A program made the translations under genes and the position numbers. Below, one piece after another: positions 8,001-14,524 of a stretch of 15,103 nucleotides of DNA. This stretch comes from Snowella sp031396835 (GTDB lineage Bacteria > Cyanobacteriota > Cyanobacteriia > Cyanobacteriales > Microcystaceae). Every line of letters begins with the position of its first letter. Within the stretch, counting starts at the first letter, position 1. The stretch covers positions 1 to 15,103 of the forward strand of contig JANNLO010000002.1 in NCBI GenBank assembly GCA_031396835.1, written 5' to 3'. The notes under the pieces were generated by a model. That model saw nothing but the letters and a program-made list of their open reading frames with translations, was not told the origin of the DNA and searched no databases.

Positions 8001-8359
8001 CTAAAGACATCTGCGATCGCGTCCGTAACCGCAACAAGCGCGATGACATTCCCGAACTTCTCCGACATCGAGAAGTTGCTCAAGCCTATTACGGTATTGT
8101 TTACAGCAAACTTCAAATCCTTGACAACGATCCAGACCTCAGTGCCAAAATAGCGATCGGCATTGATGACATCATTCAAAAAAATCGCATTATCAACTGG
8201 CAAAAAAATAATGATGTTCAAAATCAAATGAAAAATCAGATTGAAGATTTCCTATTCGACGAACTGAATGAAAATAGCCTCAGTCTTGATTTTGAAGCGA
8301 TCGACCATATTCTCGATAAATGTGTTGCCACCGCAGTGATCCGGTTACCCGATGCCTAA
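5078..8359 (+). CDS. hsdR: type I restriction enzyme endonuclease/translocase subunit HsdR
   Basis: A 1093-residue restriction subunit that uses ATP to pull DNA past the bound complex and cuts it at a distance. The nuclease domain has PDIVLFVNG (152-160, Asp153) and IECKR (166-170, Glu167, Lys169), followed by QAINQLKEY (179-187) as the conserved Q-x-x-x-Y helix. The helicase motor has Walker A WHTQGSGKS (354-362), DEAH (461-464), TGTP (499-502), a motif V region IIVVDKLLTGFDAP (about 692-705) and motif VI QAIARVNR (723-730). The C-terminal helical region completes a family-typical length. All catalytic residues are present. The start overlaps the hsdS stop (ATGA) and the end overlaps the metallopeptidase start by 8 bp, so this is one tight translation unit. 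The coding strand is C-rich (10 G and 22 C in 6241-6300), the reverse of hsdM. Confidence 0.95.
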   Translation: MTDFIPTHYEEITSQIPALHLLINLGYTYLLPKEAHQLRGSKNSNVILTDILHQYLSKQHFTRLGKNYKFSEKSIKEAIKALQNIEDIGLIQTNQDVWKLLRLGKSFEETYDGGKASFDLNYIDWQHPENNLYHVTDEYEIERKTSNKNNRPDIVLFVNGIPFVTIECKRSGIDDPIGQAINQLKEYQKNDYIPHLFHYNQLLLAIAPNPTFSKIEDQPKYGTVGTAKQFWAVWKEENKEGNRLETLINQPLSPTQTDKLFTKDKNRFTHFSVEDARQHYQNNLDHGRTVTAQDQLIYALCSPERLLELSDRYSLFDSGERKIARYQQYFTVKNILDRIKTEDKKGKRKGGVVWHTQGSGKSLTMVLLAEAIAKEPHNPESTIKDPRIILVTDRTDLDDQIYGTFANCGTAITQATTGKHLRELLDEPKASIITTIINKFDTIADSQNYKNESSNIFILVDEAHRSQFGKKDKDNRGQFGTFHRAMKQVLPNACFIGFTGTPIENKERSSVELFGGMIQPTYTIRRALEDGAVVPLLYESRLVDQEIDAESLDRWFERYTTELSEEQKAKLKKRFATKTQLNQVDSKIEAIAWDITGHYCTNFQKRGLKAQLVTQNKASAIKYKKYLDEFGKVSSEVLISPPDIPEGDENLTEDKESLKKFWDGMMEHHLTPEKYQENLVKAFKYQDHPEIIIVVDKLLTGFDAPQNTVLYLTRPLKDHLLLQAIARVNRLYEGKEYGVIIDYAGILQQLGDAIYLYDSLEGDYDKDDLDGIIITLSQEWRSIEQKYSNLWDIFSGITNRQNNNAFVELLQNEKIRLDFNECLSVYGRTLQLALSSVSFFDETPREKIQRYKQDFKFFVEIRQMAARQYGDTLDLKQHQKTIQNLLNTHVKAKDVQTLIELTDIFDQETFEKEIETLPNPVSKAEVIANRTIRTITEKLQEDEIFYQPFSDRLKEILDQIRAQRYQDAEALLKEAKDICDRVRNRNKRDDIPELLRHREVAQAYYGIVYSKLQILDNDPDLSAKIAIGIDDIIQKNRIINWQKNNDVQNQMKNQIEDFLFDELNENSLSLDFEAIDHILDKCVATAVIRLPDA

Positions 8360-9092
8360 AAACCCGACTACCGAAGAACAACAGCAGTTTTCCCTCTATG
8401 GTAAACCCCTTCCCTATCTCGTCAAACGTAGCGATCGGCGCACCCTGCAAATTTCTATCCATCCCGACCAAAATATCGTCGTTCATGCCCCCCATAAAAC
8501 CTCATTAGCCGATATTCATAATATTTTGACTAAGCGAGCTTATTGGATAGATAAAACCCTCCGCCAGCTTGAAAAACTCCCGCCATCTTTAGGTTCTCGT
8601 CAATGGATATCGGGTGAAACCCATCGCTACCTGGGCCGTCAATATCGTTTGGATATTAACCAGGGAAAAATTAAATCAATTAAACTCAAAAACGGTTTTT
8701 TTCAGATTACTGTTCCTGACACTAATGACAAAAAAATGATTGAATCTCTCATGCAACAATGGTATAAAGAACACGCCATCAGTATTTTTGAAGAACATCT
8801 ACAAAAATGTATTCACCAAAGTAAGTCAATTCTAGAACTCTCTCAAGTTACAATAACACTAAAAATTCGTCCAATGAAAAGCCGTTGGGGTAGTTGCAAT
8901 AATAAAGGAACTATTAACCTTAATTTAGAACTGATTAAAGCTTCTATTGATTGTATTGACTATGTTATCATGCACGAACTTTGTCATTTGAAAGAAATGA
9001 ATCATAGTAAAAAGTTTTGGCAATTACTTAGCCAGTCTATGCCTGATTGGGAAAGCAGAAAAGCTAAGTTATCAAAATTAGAAATTTTATAA
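8352..9092 (+). CDS. YgjP/SprT-like zinc metallopeptidase linked to the type I system
   Basis: A 246-residue protein of the YgjP (DUF45) metallopeptidase family. KSRWGSCNNKGTINLNLEL (about 177-195) is the family's conserved core strand. MHELCHLKEMNHSKKFW (207-223) provides the zinc site, HExxH at 208-212 plus His218, with Glu209 as the catalytic base. The family is found beside hsdR in many type I loci, and here the start codon lies inside the last codons of hsdR. The likely role is proteolysis connected with the restriction complex, perhaps control of HsdR as ClpXP does elsewhere, but that link is inference. No signal peptide or membrane segment is seen, so it should be cytoplasmic. It ends 6 bp before the convergent end of the first recombinase gene, with no terminator between them. 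Confidence 0.85.
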   Translation: MPKNPTTEEQQQFSLYGKPLPYLVKRSDRRTLQISIHPDQNIVVHAPHKTSLADIHNILTKRAYWIDKTLRQLEKLPPSLGSRQWISGETHRYLGRQYRLDINQGKIKSIKLKNGFFQITVPDTNDKKMIESLMQQWYKEHAISIFEEHLQKCIHQSKSILELSQVTITLKIRPMKSRWGSCNNKGTINLNLELIKASIDCIDYVIMHELCHLKEMNHSKKFWQLLSQSMPDWESRKAKLSKLEIL

Positions 9093-9098
9093 AAATCT

Positions 9099-10967
9099 TC
9101 AAAGCCACCAATTATTGACAATATCTTTAGTGATGTCATATTCAGAAAGAATTTGATTGGCATACTCATCACCCATCTCCTTAGAATGGCCAATCAAAGC
9201 CCCAAAAGCCTCCGCTAAATGAGCCTTACCTAAAAGACGAAGATGCTTCTCAGCAATATGACGAAAAGCATGGGGATTAACCCATTTAGTTTCTCCAAAT
9301 AAAGCATGGGTAGCGATCGCTGTAGCTCGACGAACAGTTTGCCAGAAAATAGAAATTTCGAGGGGTTGTCCAAAAGCGGCGGCATCTTTTTTACCAAAAG
9401 AGAAAAATACCCGATCATTAGTTTTCAATTTTTCTTTAGCCACTGGCCAAGCATCAAGACGATATTGTATTCCTGCTATACGTTTTTCTTGTTCTTGAAT
9501 ATAAGCCTCACGAGTTATGGTTAATTTTGGATTCAAAATTCCATTTTTAGCTTTTTCAATTCTATTTTCATATTTCTCAATGACATTAGGAGAATATCCC
9601 CAAAAATCCATCCATCCTTCTGGTGTTTGAACTAAGTCAACCACTAATTTACGCCAATTAAAAAGCCAAGTATCTAAATCTTCTGTCAAGATAGAAGGCA
9701 GAGGATAATGGCGAATCTTACCTGTTTTATCAAGTTTATGTTTGTCTAAACTAACAGCATAGTAAGGATTACCATTATTATCAAGGTATCGAAATAAAGA
9801 ATCATTAAAAACCCAATTCTTAATTTCTTCTTCCCGAATAGGACAATAGACTAGAATTTTAACCAATAAATAGGTTTGCCAAGCCCTAGCGATAGCTGAT
9901 AGATCACGAGCGTGCGTAGCATTGTATTCCTTTGCTTTACGGTAAATTTTGACAATAGTGCGTTCTGCACAAAGCGTTCTGAGATAATCCACTACCTTTC
10001 GAGCATCTTCATGGCTTAATTCCTTGGCAGGCCACTTTTGTGCATCAAGAATTTTTTTCTCTGCTTGATAGTCTGCTGTGTATTGATTATTAACATTTTT
10101 CAAATCCAAAATTAAAGTAATATCTGACCAATTTCTTCGATTTGTTTTGTGATAATTGAGCCATTTAGCAATAGAAATAGCAACCCGTGTCATCTTAACG
10201 CCTGTAGAGTTAGTAACTTCCCGATTATTATCCATTACCCAATCGATAAAATCATCTAATAAATTAATAGTGGTTAATAGTTTCAAGTGCAGTTCTGAAT
10301 TAGGAAACTTCTTATTATACCAACCTAGAAAATAAAGTATTTTTTCTTCTTCTTGTTGAATCGTAGAAGGCTTAACAGGATCTAATTTAGGACGACGAAC
10401 CATTCCTCTTTCTTCTCCATTCTTAGATTGATTAATATTACGAGAGAGAGCACGCCCTCCTGTTAAACGAAATTCTTGAAACTCTGCCAACTCTTTTTTT
10501 AAATAGTCGGGTAAATCATTTTTATCCAGACTACGACGAACTAAAGGCCCCCTTTTCTTTTTAGGCATAGCGGTCAGTTTGTCTCTTTTGGGAACGATCT
10601 TAACGATTGTTGAGGAAAACAAACCTTGCCACCATGGTTGTTGTTCTAGCCAATCAAAAAATTGTCTTAAAGCAGCGCGATAATTCTTGCCCGTACTTTG
10701 AGCGGTTTGACCTTGCTCAACAGCGATCGCAAATTGAGCATCAAAAATATTCAGACCACCCTTCAGCTTATCTATGGTTAACGAGTCAGCGTAAGTGGAA
10801 AATTTAGATTTTTCCAACCCCTTGGCTTTGGGATCAATTTTCGGTAGTAAATATAACCTTAAAGCAATCTCTAGATGTTTCTCTTGGTTCGGATTACTCT
10901 TCGCTCTCTGAGGAGACTCACACCAAAGATCAAAAACAAATTTTAGCGTGTATTTTTTTGAAAGCAT
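9099..10967 (-). CDS. long tyrosine recombinase/integrase, copy 1
   Basis: A 622-residue protein, about twice the size of XerC/XerD. The C-terminal half is a tyrosine recombinase catalytic domain starting near LSHEDARKVVDYL (317-329). The catalytic set is complete: Arg378 in CPIREEEI, a beta-hairpin lysine around 411-416 (HKLDKTGKIRHYPLP), His566-x-x-Arg569 (NPHAFRH), His594 (LIGHS) and the nucleophile Tyr602 (GDEYANQI). The N-terminal half has two helical segments (about 85-112 and 205-270) resembling core-binding domains, joined by a basic linker (about 126-145 and 172-194). It ends in WWL. A purine-rich GAGG/AAGG run precedes the ATG. It diverges from its paralogue at 11178-13034 across a 210-bp region with a candidate crossover site. 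Likely roles are plasmid multimer resolution, integration or inversion. The length recalls protelomerases, but the motifs are those of ordinary integrases. Confidence 0.85.
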   Translation of the reverse strand: MLSKKYTLKFVFDLWCESPQRAKSNPNQEKHLEIALRLYLLPKIDPKAKGLEKSKFSTYADSLTIDKLKGGLNIFDAQFAIAVEQGQTAQSTGKNYRAALRQFFDWLEQQPWWQGLFSSTIVKIVPKRDKLTAMPKKKRGPLVRRSLDKNDLPDYLKKELAEFQEFRLTGGRALSRNINQSKNGEERGMVRRPKLDPVKPSTIQQEEEKILYFLGWYNKKFPNSELHLKLLTTINLLDDFIDWVMDNNREVTNSTGVKMTRVAISIAKWLNYHKTNRRNWSDITLILDLKNVNNQYTADYQAEKKILDAQKWPAKELSHEDARKVVDYLRTLCAERTIVKIYRKAKEYNATHARDLSAIARAWQTYLLVKILVYCPIREEEIKNWVFNDSLFRYLDNNGNPYYAVSLDKHKLDKTGKIRHYPLPSILTEDLDTWLFNWRKLVVDLVQTPEGWMDFWGYSPNVIEKYENRIEKAKNGILNPKLTITREAYIQEQEKRIAGIQYRLDAWPVAKEKLKTNDRVFFSFGKKDAAAFGQPLEISIFWQTVRRATAIATHALFGETKWVNPHAFRHIAEKHLRLLGKAHLAEAFGALIGHSKEMGDEYANQILSEYDITKDIVNNWWL

Positions 10968-11005
10968 GACCTTACCTCATAAACGGACTCTTCCATACTA
11001 CACTT

Positions 11006-11034
11006 TTTACATATTTTTAACCATAGTTCGTCAA
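11006..11034 (-). promoter_or_regulatory. possible promoter of recombinase copy 1
   Basis: Read on the - strand, TTGACG (-35, 11029-11034, 5 of 6 consensus) is followed after 17 bp by TGTAAA (11006-11011), or after 15 bp by TATGTA (11008-11013). Neither -10 is strong. Transcription would start about 30 to 40 bp before the ATG at 10967. Confidence 0.3.
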
Positions 11035-11053
11035 ATATAGTTGGTAAAGCAAG

Positions 11054-11087
11054 TTAAAGAAATTTGTGCTAAACTCTTATATATAAA
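11054..11087 (+). promoter_or_regulatory. possible promoter of recombinase copy 2
   Basis: An AT-rich TTATATATAAA run (11077-11087) supplies possible -10 boxes, with TTAAAG (11054-11059) 17 bp upstream as a weak -35. Transcription would begin near 11090, leaving an 85-nt leader that contains the 11109-11145 inverted repeat. A protein bound there could block this transcript. Confidence 0.25.
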
Positions 11088-11108
11088 CAGTTATAGAAAT
11101 TCTACCCT

Positions 11109-11145
11109 AGTACGCATTCACACGTTTTCTGGGTGAGTGCGTACT
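11109..11145. repeat. 15-7-15 bp inverted repeat, candidate recombinase site or operator
   Basis: AGTACGCATTCACAC (11109-11123) and GGGTGAGTGCGTACT (11131-11145) are inverted copies matching at 13 of 15 positions around a 7-bp centre (GTTTTCT). The outer 8 bp are perfect. Two inverted arms of 11-15 bp around a 6-8 bp spacer is the standard layout of a tyrosine-recombinase core site (dif, loxP, FRT). Its place between the two divergent recombinase genes makes this the first candidate for their site. A dimeric repressor could bind the same kind of sequence. Confidence 0.6.
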
Positions 11146-11177
11146 CGTCCTAACCTAGTAAAATTAAGAGTAAATTT

Positions 11178-13034
11178 ATGAGTTCTTATACCCTCGATTA
11201 CGCGTTCAAAGCTTGGGCGAAAGTACACCCAGTAGAAAAACTAGCTGTGGATTTTGAGAGGAAGCTGAGTATGGCTCTTCGATTTTATGTAATTCCTGAG
11301 CTTGATCCAGCAGCACCGAGACTCAAACCGAAACAATTAGATCAATATGCTCAGTCATTAGATTTGGAAAAGTTGAAGCGTGCTGTGGCAATATTTGATC
11401 ATCACACCGAGGCAGCAATGGCTGATGGAAAACTTTCACCCAGGACAAGGGCTAACTATCGTTCTGTTTTAGTGCAATTTGTAAATTGGATGGAAGAGCA
11501 GGTCTGGTGGCGAGAATTATCTTTTGATTTGAAAACAGAGGTGGCTCCCTTTCGAGCTAAATTAGATGAAAAATTGACTCAAAAACGATTTCCTTCTTAT
11601 GGTTTAAAGCAGAATGAAGTCTCTGAAACACTAGGTCAAGAAATTAAAGATTTTCTGCAATTTCGAGCATTAGGTGATAAAAATTTGCGGAAGTCCAGAC
11701 GAGAACAAAGACGGGCGCAGGGAAATGAAGGAGGAAGTCGTCCGAAACTCGATATGGCTAAATCTGCTACCTTGAAAAAAGAAGAAGAAGTGATTCTTCG
11801 TTTTTTAGGTTGGTATCGTTCTTACCATCCTGAAAATGAAAATAATTTATCCATCAATTTATTAACGGATATTGAGGCTTTAGATGATTTTACTTATTGG
11901 GCAGTAACCCATCGGGGAATCAGTTACTCGGCTGGTTTGCACGCTGTTGCAACGGGTATTGCGATCGCTAAATGGGCTAATTATGCTCAATGCAATCGTC
12001 ATAATTGGTCAGATATTCCCTTGATTTTGGATTTGCAAGATCTTCAAAATGAATATTCAGAGATTTATAAACAGGAAAAACAAAAGAAGCAGTCTGCAAA
12101 ATGGGCTAAAAAAGAGTTAAGTCATGAGGATGCCCGAAAAGTTGTTCAATATTTACACCTACTATGCGCTCCAGGCTATGGAAAGCATGATCCCGATACA
12201 GGAGAATTTCTTAAACATGGAAATCGACCTGATTCAGCTATTGTTCGGGCTTGGCAAGTCTATATCATTACTAAGTTTTTAGTGTATTGCCCTGTCAGAC
12301 AGGAAGAGATTCGTCAGTTGGAATTAGGAAAAACGCTATTTCGACATCTGGATAAGGAGAGTAATCCCTATTATATTGTCCGAATCAAAAAACATAAACG
12401 GTCTCATTTAGGAAAAGATCGTCATTATCAACTTCCTAATTTTTTGACGGCGGATTTAGATCTATGGATTTATAAATGGCGACCTTTGATGGAAAAATCG
12501 ATTCAGACTTTGGAAGGATGGATGAATTTTTGGGGTCGTCCTTTTGATAAAGTTGAGCGCATGGAAGAACGCTTGGAATCTGCTCGGCAGGGTATTGTCA
12601 GTGACAAAGTTAAGCAATCCGTAGAAGATTATATCCAACAAGAGGAAATTCGCCTCCAAGGGGCTTTAAATCGCCATGATGCTTGGGAAGAGGCGAAAAA
12701 TAATCTTGACAGCCATAATTATTTATTTTTTATGATGGCAAAGGGAGAAGCTGTCAGTTTTGGTCAACCTCATATTGTTAGTAGTATTTGGACAATTGTT
12801 AAGCAGGCGATCGCTCAGGCAACTACTGCACTCTTTGGGGAGACTAAATGGACAAATCCCCATGCTCTCCGACATATCGCGGAAAAGCATATTCGACTTC
12901 TGAATAAATCAGATGCCCTGGAGTCCTTTGGTACTCTGATTGGACACTCAAAAGAAATGGGAGACGAATACGCGGCTCAAATTACGACGAGCTATGAATT
13001 ATCTCAGCAGGTTGTTGATGATTGGTGGCTGTAA
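11178..13034 (+). CDS. long tyrosine recombinase/integrase, copy 2
   Basis: A 618-residue paralogue of the divergent gene. The catalytic domain begins near LSHEDARKVVQYL (314-326). The catalytic set is complete: Arg374 (CPVRQEEI), hairpin lysines around 404-413 (IKKHKRSHLGKDRHYQLP), His562-x-x-Arg565 (NPHALRH), His590 (LIGHS) and Tyr598 (GDEYAAQI). The last 68 residues match copy 1 at 46 positions (68%). The N-terminal halves are clearly related (for example NWSDI-LILDL and EEE-IL-FLGWY) but more diverged. Both end in WWL. Relative to copy 1 it has an insertion around 333-350 (GYGKHDPDTGEFLKHGN). Retained catalytic residues in both copies suggest each is active, perhaps as a XerC/XerD-like pair on one site. 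A weak AAGAG precedes the ATG. Confidence 0.85.
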   Translation: MSSYTLDYAFKAWAKVHPVEKLAVDFERKLSMALRFYVIPELDPAAPRLKPKQLDQYAQSLDLEKLKRAVAIFDHHTEAAMADGKLSPRTRANYRSVLVQFVNWMEEQVWWRELSFDLKTEVAPFRAKLDEKLTQKRFPSYGLKQNEVSETLGQEIKDFLQFRALGDKNLRKSRREQRRAQGNEGGSRPKLDMAKSATLKKEEEVILRFLGWYRSYHPENENNLSINLLTDIEALDDFTYWAVTHRGISYSAGLHAVATGIAIAKWANYAQCNRHNWSDIPLILDLQDLQNEYSEIYKQEKQKKQSAKWAKKELSHEDARKVVQYLHLLCAPGYGKHDPDTGEFLKHGNRPDSAIVRAWQVYIITKFLVYCPVRQEEIRQLELGKTLFRHLDKESNPYYIVRIKKHKRSHLGKDRHYQLPNFLTADLDLWIYKWRPLMEKSIQTLEGWMNFWGRPFDKVERMEERLESARQGIVSDKVKQSVEDYIQQEEIRLQGALNRHDAWEEAKNNLDSHNYLFFMMAKGEAVSFGQPHIVSSIWTIVKQAIAQATTALFGETKWTNPHALRHIAEKHIRLLNKSDALESFGTLIGHSKEMGDEYAAQITTSYELSQQVVDDWWL

Positions 13035-13064
13035 TTATCCATAAATCAAAAATATTTTAACTAT

Positions 13065-13096
13065 AGTGCAATAGTAGAATAGTGCAATAGTGCTAA
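13065..13096. repeat. four tandem octamers (AGTGCAAT type), candidate partition site
   Basis: AGTGCAAT, AGTAGAAT, AGTGCAAT and AGTGCTAA follow one another with an exact 8-bp period. They lie between the convergent stops of recombinase copy 2 (13034) and the ribbon-helix-helix gene (13101). The same octamer family recurs upstream of parA at 14501-14524. Ribbon-helix-helix partition proteins such as omega and ParG bind arrays of short repeats with 7- to 8-bp periods, so this is a likely binding site of the neighbouring protein. Confidence 0.65.
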
Positions 13097-13100
13097 AGAA

Positions 13101-13535
13101 CTATCTATCTTTAAGATTTTTTGTTTTGGTTAGCAAAGAGCGAATATTTCCTGCTTTTGTCCGTTTCTTTAGGCGAAATTGAGCTTCTTCAATGATCTTC
13201 TTGACTAATTTTGGTTGAGTGCTACATACCGTAAAATAAGCTTCAAGCAGCGTTTCTACCGTAATACTATTTTCCTGACACAATTTTCGTAACTCGTCGT
13301 AGATGCCCTCTTCAAGTCTGACTCCAATCTTTTTATTTGTTATTGAAGGCAGAGATGCTAACTCTTTCTCCAAAAAAAGAGTTGATTGGACAGGCTTAGT
13401 TGTTTCCTCCTCTTGAGAAACCAGTTGAGTTTCAGAGAGCGACACCTCAGCTTTAGGTAAAAGTTCATCCTGACGAGGCGGTACTTTGACAGTCTGTGAT
13501 TCGTACTCGTTTTTGATTTTATCGAGCAAACTCAT
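13101..13535 (-). CDS. ribbon-helix-helix partition-type DNA-binding protein (ParB-like)
   Basis: A 144-residue protein encoded just after parA in the same orientation, with a 26-bp gap and a clear AGGAG before the ATG. Residues about 69-103 (KIGVRLEEGIYDELRKLCQENSITVETLLEAYF) fit a ribbon-helix-helix: a short beta strand followed by two helices. Residues 1-68 are polar and low in hydrophobics, probably flexible, with a basic N-terminal patch (KVPPRQ) of the kind that stimulates ParA ATPase in other systems. The C-terminal tail (about 120-144) is basic. It is longer than omega or ParG. The expected role is to bind the centromere-like repeats as a dimer, couple the replicon to ParA and repress the operon. 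The octamer arrays on both sides of the cassette fit that role. It is not a KorB/Spo0J-type ParB. Confidence 0.65.
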   Translation of the reverse strand: MSLLDKIKNEYESQTVKVPPRQDELLPKAEVSLSETQLVSQEEETTKPVQSTLFLEKELASLPSITNKKIGVRLEEGIYDELRKLCQENSITVETLLEAYFTVCSTQPKLVKKIIEEAQFRLKKRTKAGNIRSLLTKTKNLKDR

Positions 13536-13561
13536 ATTTTATCTCCTACTTTTTTCTATGG

Positions 13562-14440
13562 CTATACTGCTTTTAAAGATTTCTCTACTTGAGAGACTAT
13601 TACCTCTTTCACTTCTGGGGAGAAAAAAGGTAGCAGTCGAATCAATAGTTCATCGATTGGATACTCTAGTTTTTTCCCACCTAAATCTCTTGGCAAAACC
13701 TGCTCATTAATAGCTCGTTTATAAACATCGCTTTCTAGGAGGTTCGGGAGCATTAACGATTCTCCTACGAGATTCTTCATCACTTCGATGCTTTCCTTTG
13801 TGGTTTTGGTTGGACTTAATCCAACCCATTTAGCTCGGAATGGTATAATACCTAGCATTTTGCTTTGAGATAGGAGTCCTTGGTAAGCTTTGATAAGCTC
13901 CAGAGTTCTTATGAGAGACTGAACACCTTTGATGTTTGCTTCGGCAGGAATTGCCCAACAGCTTCCTGCTCCTAACGAAGATAGGGCGAGATGAGATCGT
14001 TCTGGGGGAGGATCGATGATCATAATTCCAAAATTATGCGCTACACGTTCTTCTGGTTTTATTTCTTCGCCAACTTGATAAAGTCGCTGACGAAGAACCG
14101 TTAGACTGACCCCAGAGGCGGACAGAAAGTGGTTAGCATTCTCTAGCTGATCTGTTGCTGGAATGAGAAATACTTGATCTTCATCGGGAATGGGATGGAT
14201 GGCACTATAGAGGGGAATCTTCTTTTCTGGATTAGTAATAACCTCCAAAAGAGTAGGGCGATCTGTGGATGGTTCTACACCGAGAAACGCTGTCAGACTT
14301 CCCTGGGGATCGGCATCAATAAAAAGTACGGGGATTCCAAGCCTCGCAATAATCCGTCCTAATATCAAGGCGATCGTGGATTTCCCTTGTCCTCCAGCTA
14401 ATGCGAGGGGAACAAACGTCGGACAATCTACTGTAAACAT
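13562..14440 (-). CDS. parA: ParA-like partition ATPase
   Basis: A 292-residue P-loop ATPase of the ParA/MinD class, without the N-terminal helix-turn-helix of type Ia ParA. The Walker A is LAGGQGKST (about 14-22), with the switch I region FIDADPQGS (40-48) and Walker B IMIIDPPPE (139-147, Asp143). The signature lysine of the usual KGGxGK[ST] motif is replaced by Ala15, while the second lysine (Lys20) is kept. The family segregates low-copy plasmids by ATP-dependent binding to nucleoid DNA. I chose the ATG at 14440. An in-frame GTG at 14452 directly abuts a perfect TATAAT at 14453-14458 and would lie upstream of the predicted transcription start. The gene forms an operon with the ribbon-helix-helix gene downstream. 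Confidence 0.85.
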   Translation of the reverse strand: MFTVDCPTFVPLALAGGQGKSTIALILGRIIARLGIPVLFIDADPQGSLTAFLGVEPSTDRPTLLEVITNPEKKIPLYSAIHPIPDEDQVFLIPATDQLENANHFLSASGVSLTVLRQRLYQVGEEIKPEERVAHNFGIMIIDPPPERSHLALSSLGAGSCWAIPAEANIKGVQSLIRTLELIKAYQGLLSQSKMLGIIPFRAKWVGLSPTKTTKESIEVMKNLVGESLMLPNLLESDVYKRAINEQVLPRDLGGKKLEYPIDELLIRLLPFFSPEVKEVIVSQVEKSLKAV

Positions 14441-14452
14441 ATTTAGTACCAC

Positions 14453-14481
14453 ATTATATTAGAATGATACTATAAATGAAC
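14453..14481 (-). promoter_or_regulatory. parA promoter with nearly leaderless transcript
   Basis: On the - strand a perfect TATAAT occupies 14453-14458, with a weak -35 (GTTCAT, 14476-14481) 17 bp upstream. Transcription would start near 14446, about 6 nt before the ATG at 14440, leaving no room for a Shine-Dalgarno. The three octamers at 14501-14524 lie about 20 bp further upstream, where a bound regulator could act. Confidence 0.5.
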
Positions 14482-14500
14482 AAATGAGTCAACATACTTT

Positions 14501-14524
14501 AGTGCAAAAGTGCAAAAGTGTAAA
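14501..14524. repeat. three tandem octamers (AGTGCAAA type) upstream of parA
   Basis: AGTGCAAA, AGTGCAAA and AGTGTAAA stand head to tail with an 8-bp period. Flanking CTTTAGT (14497-14503) and ACTAAAG (14544-14550) form an inverted pair around the array, and ATACT-AATA-AGTAT forms a small palindrome inside it. The octamers match those at 13065-13096 at the other end of the cassette. They are likely an operator or centromere for the ribbon-helix-helix protein. Confidence 0.65.

Noticed and set aside
11109..11145. The 15-7-15 inverted repeat as a rho-independent terminator
   Set aside because: It lies between divergent genes upstream of both starts and has no T-tract on either side.
9099..13034. 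The recombinases as protelomerases (hairpin telomere resolvases)
   Set aside because: The length of about 620 aa and the nearby palindrome are suggestive. However, the motifs (His-x-x-Arg, GHS, GDEY) are those of ordinary integrases, there are two paralogues, and the repeat has a 7-bp asymmetric centre, unlike a telomere-resolution palindrome.
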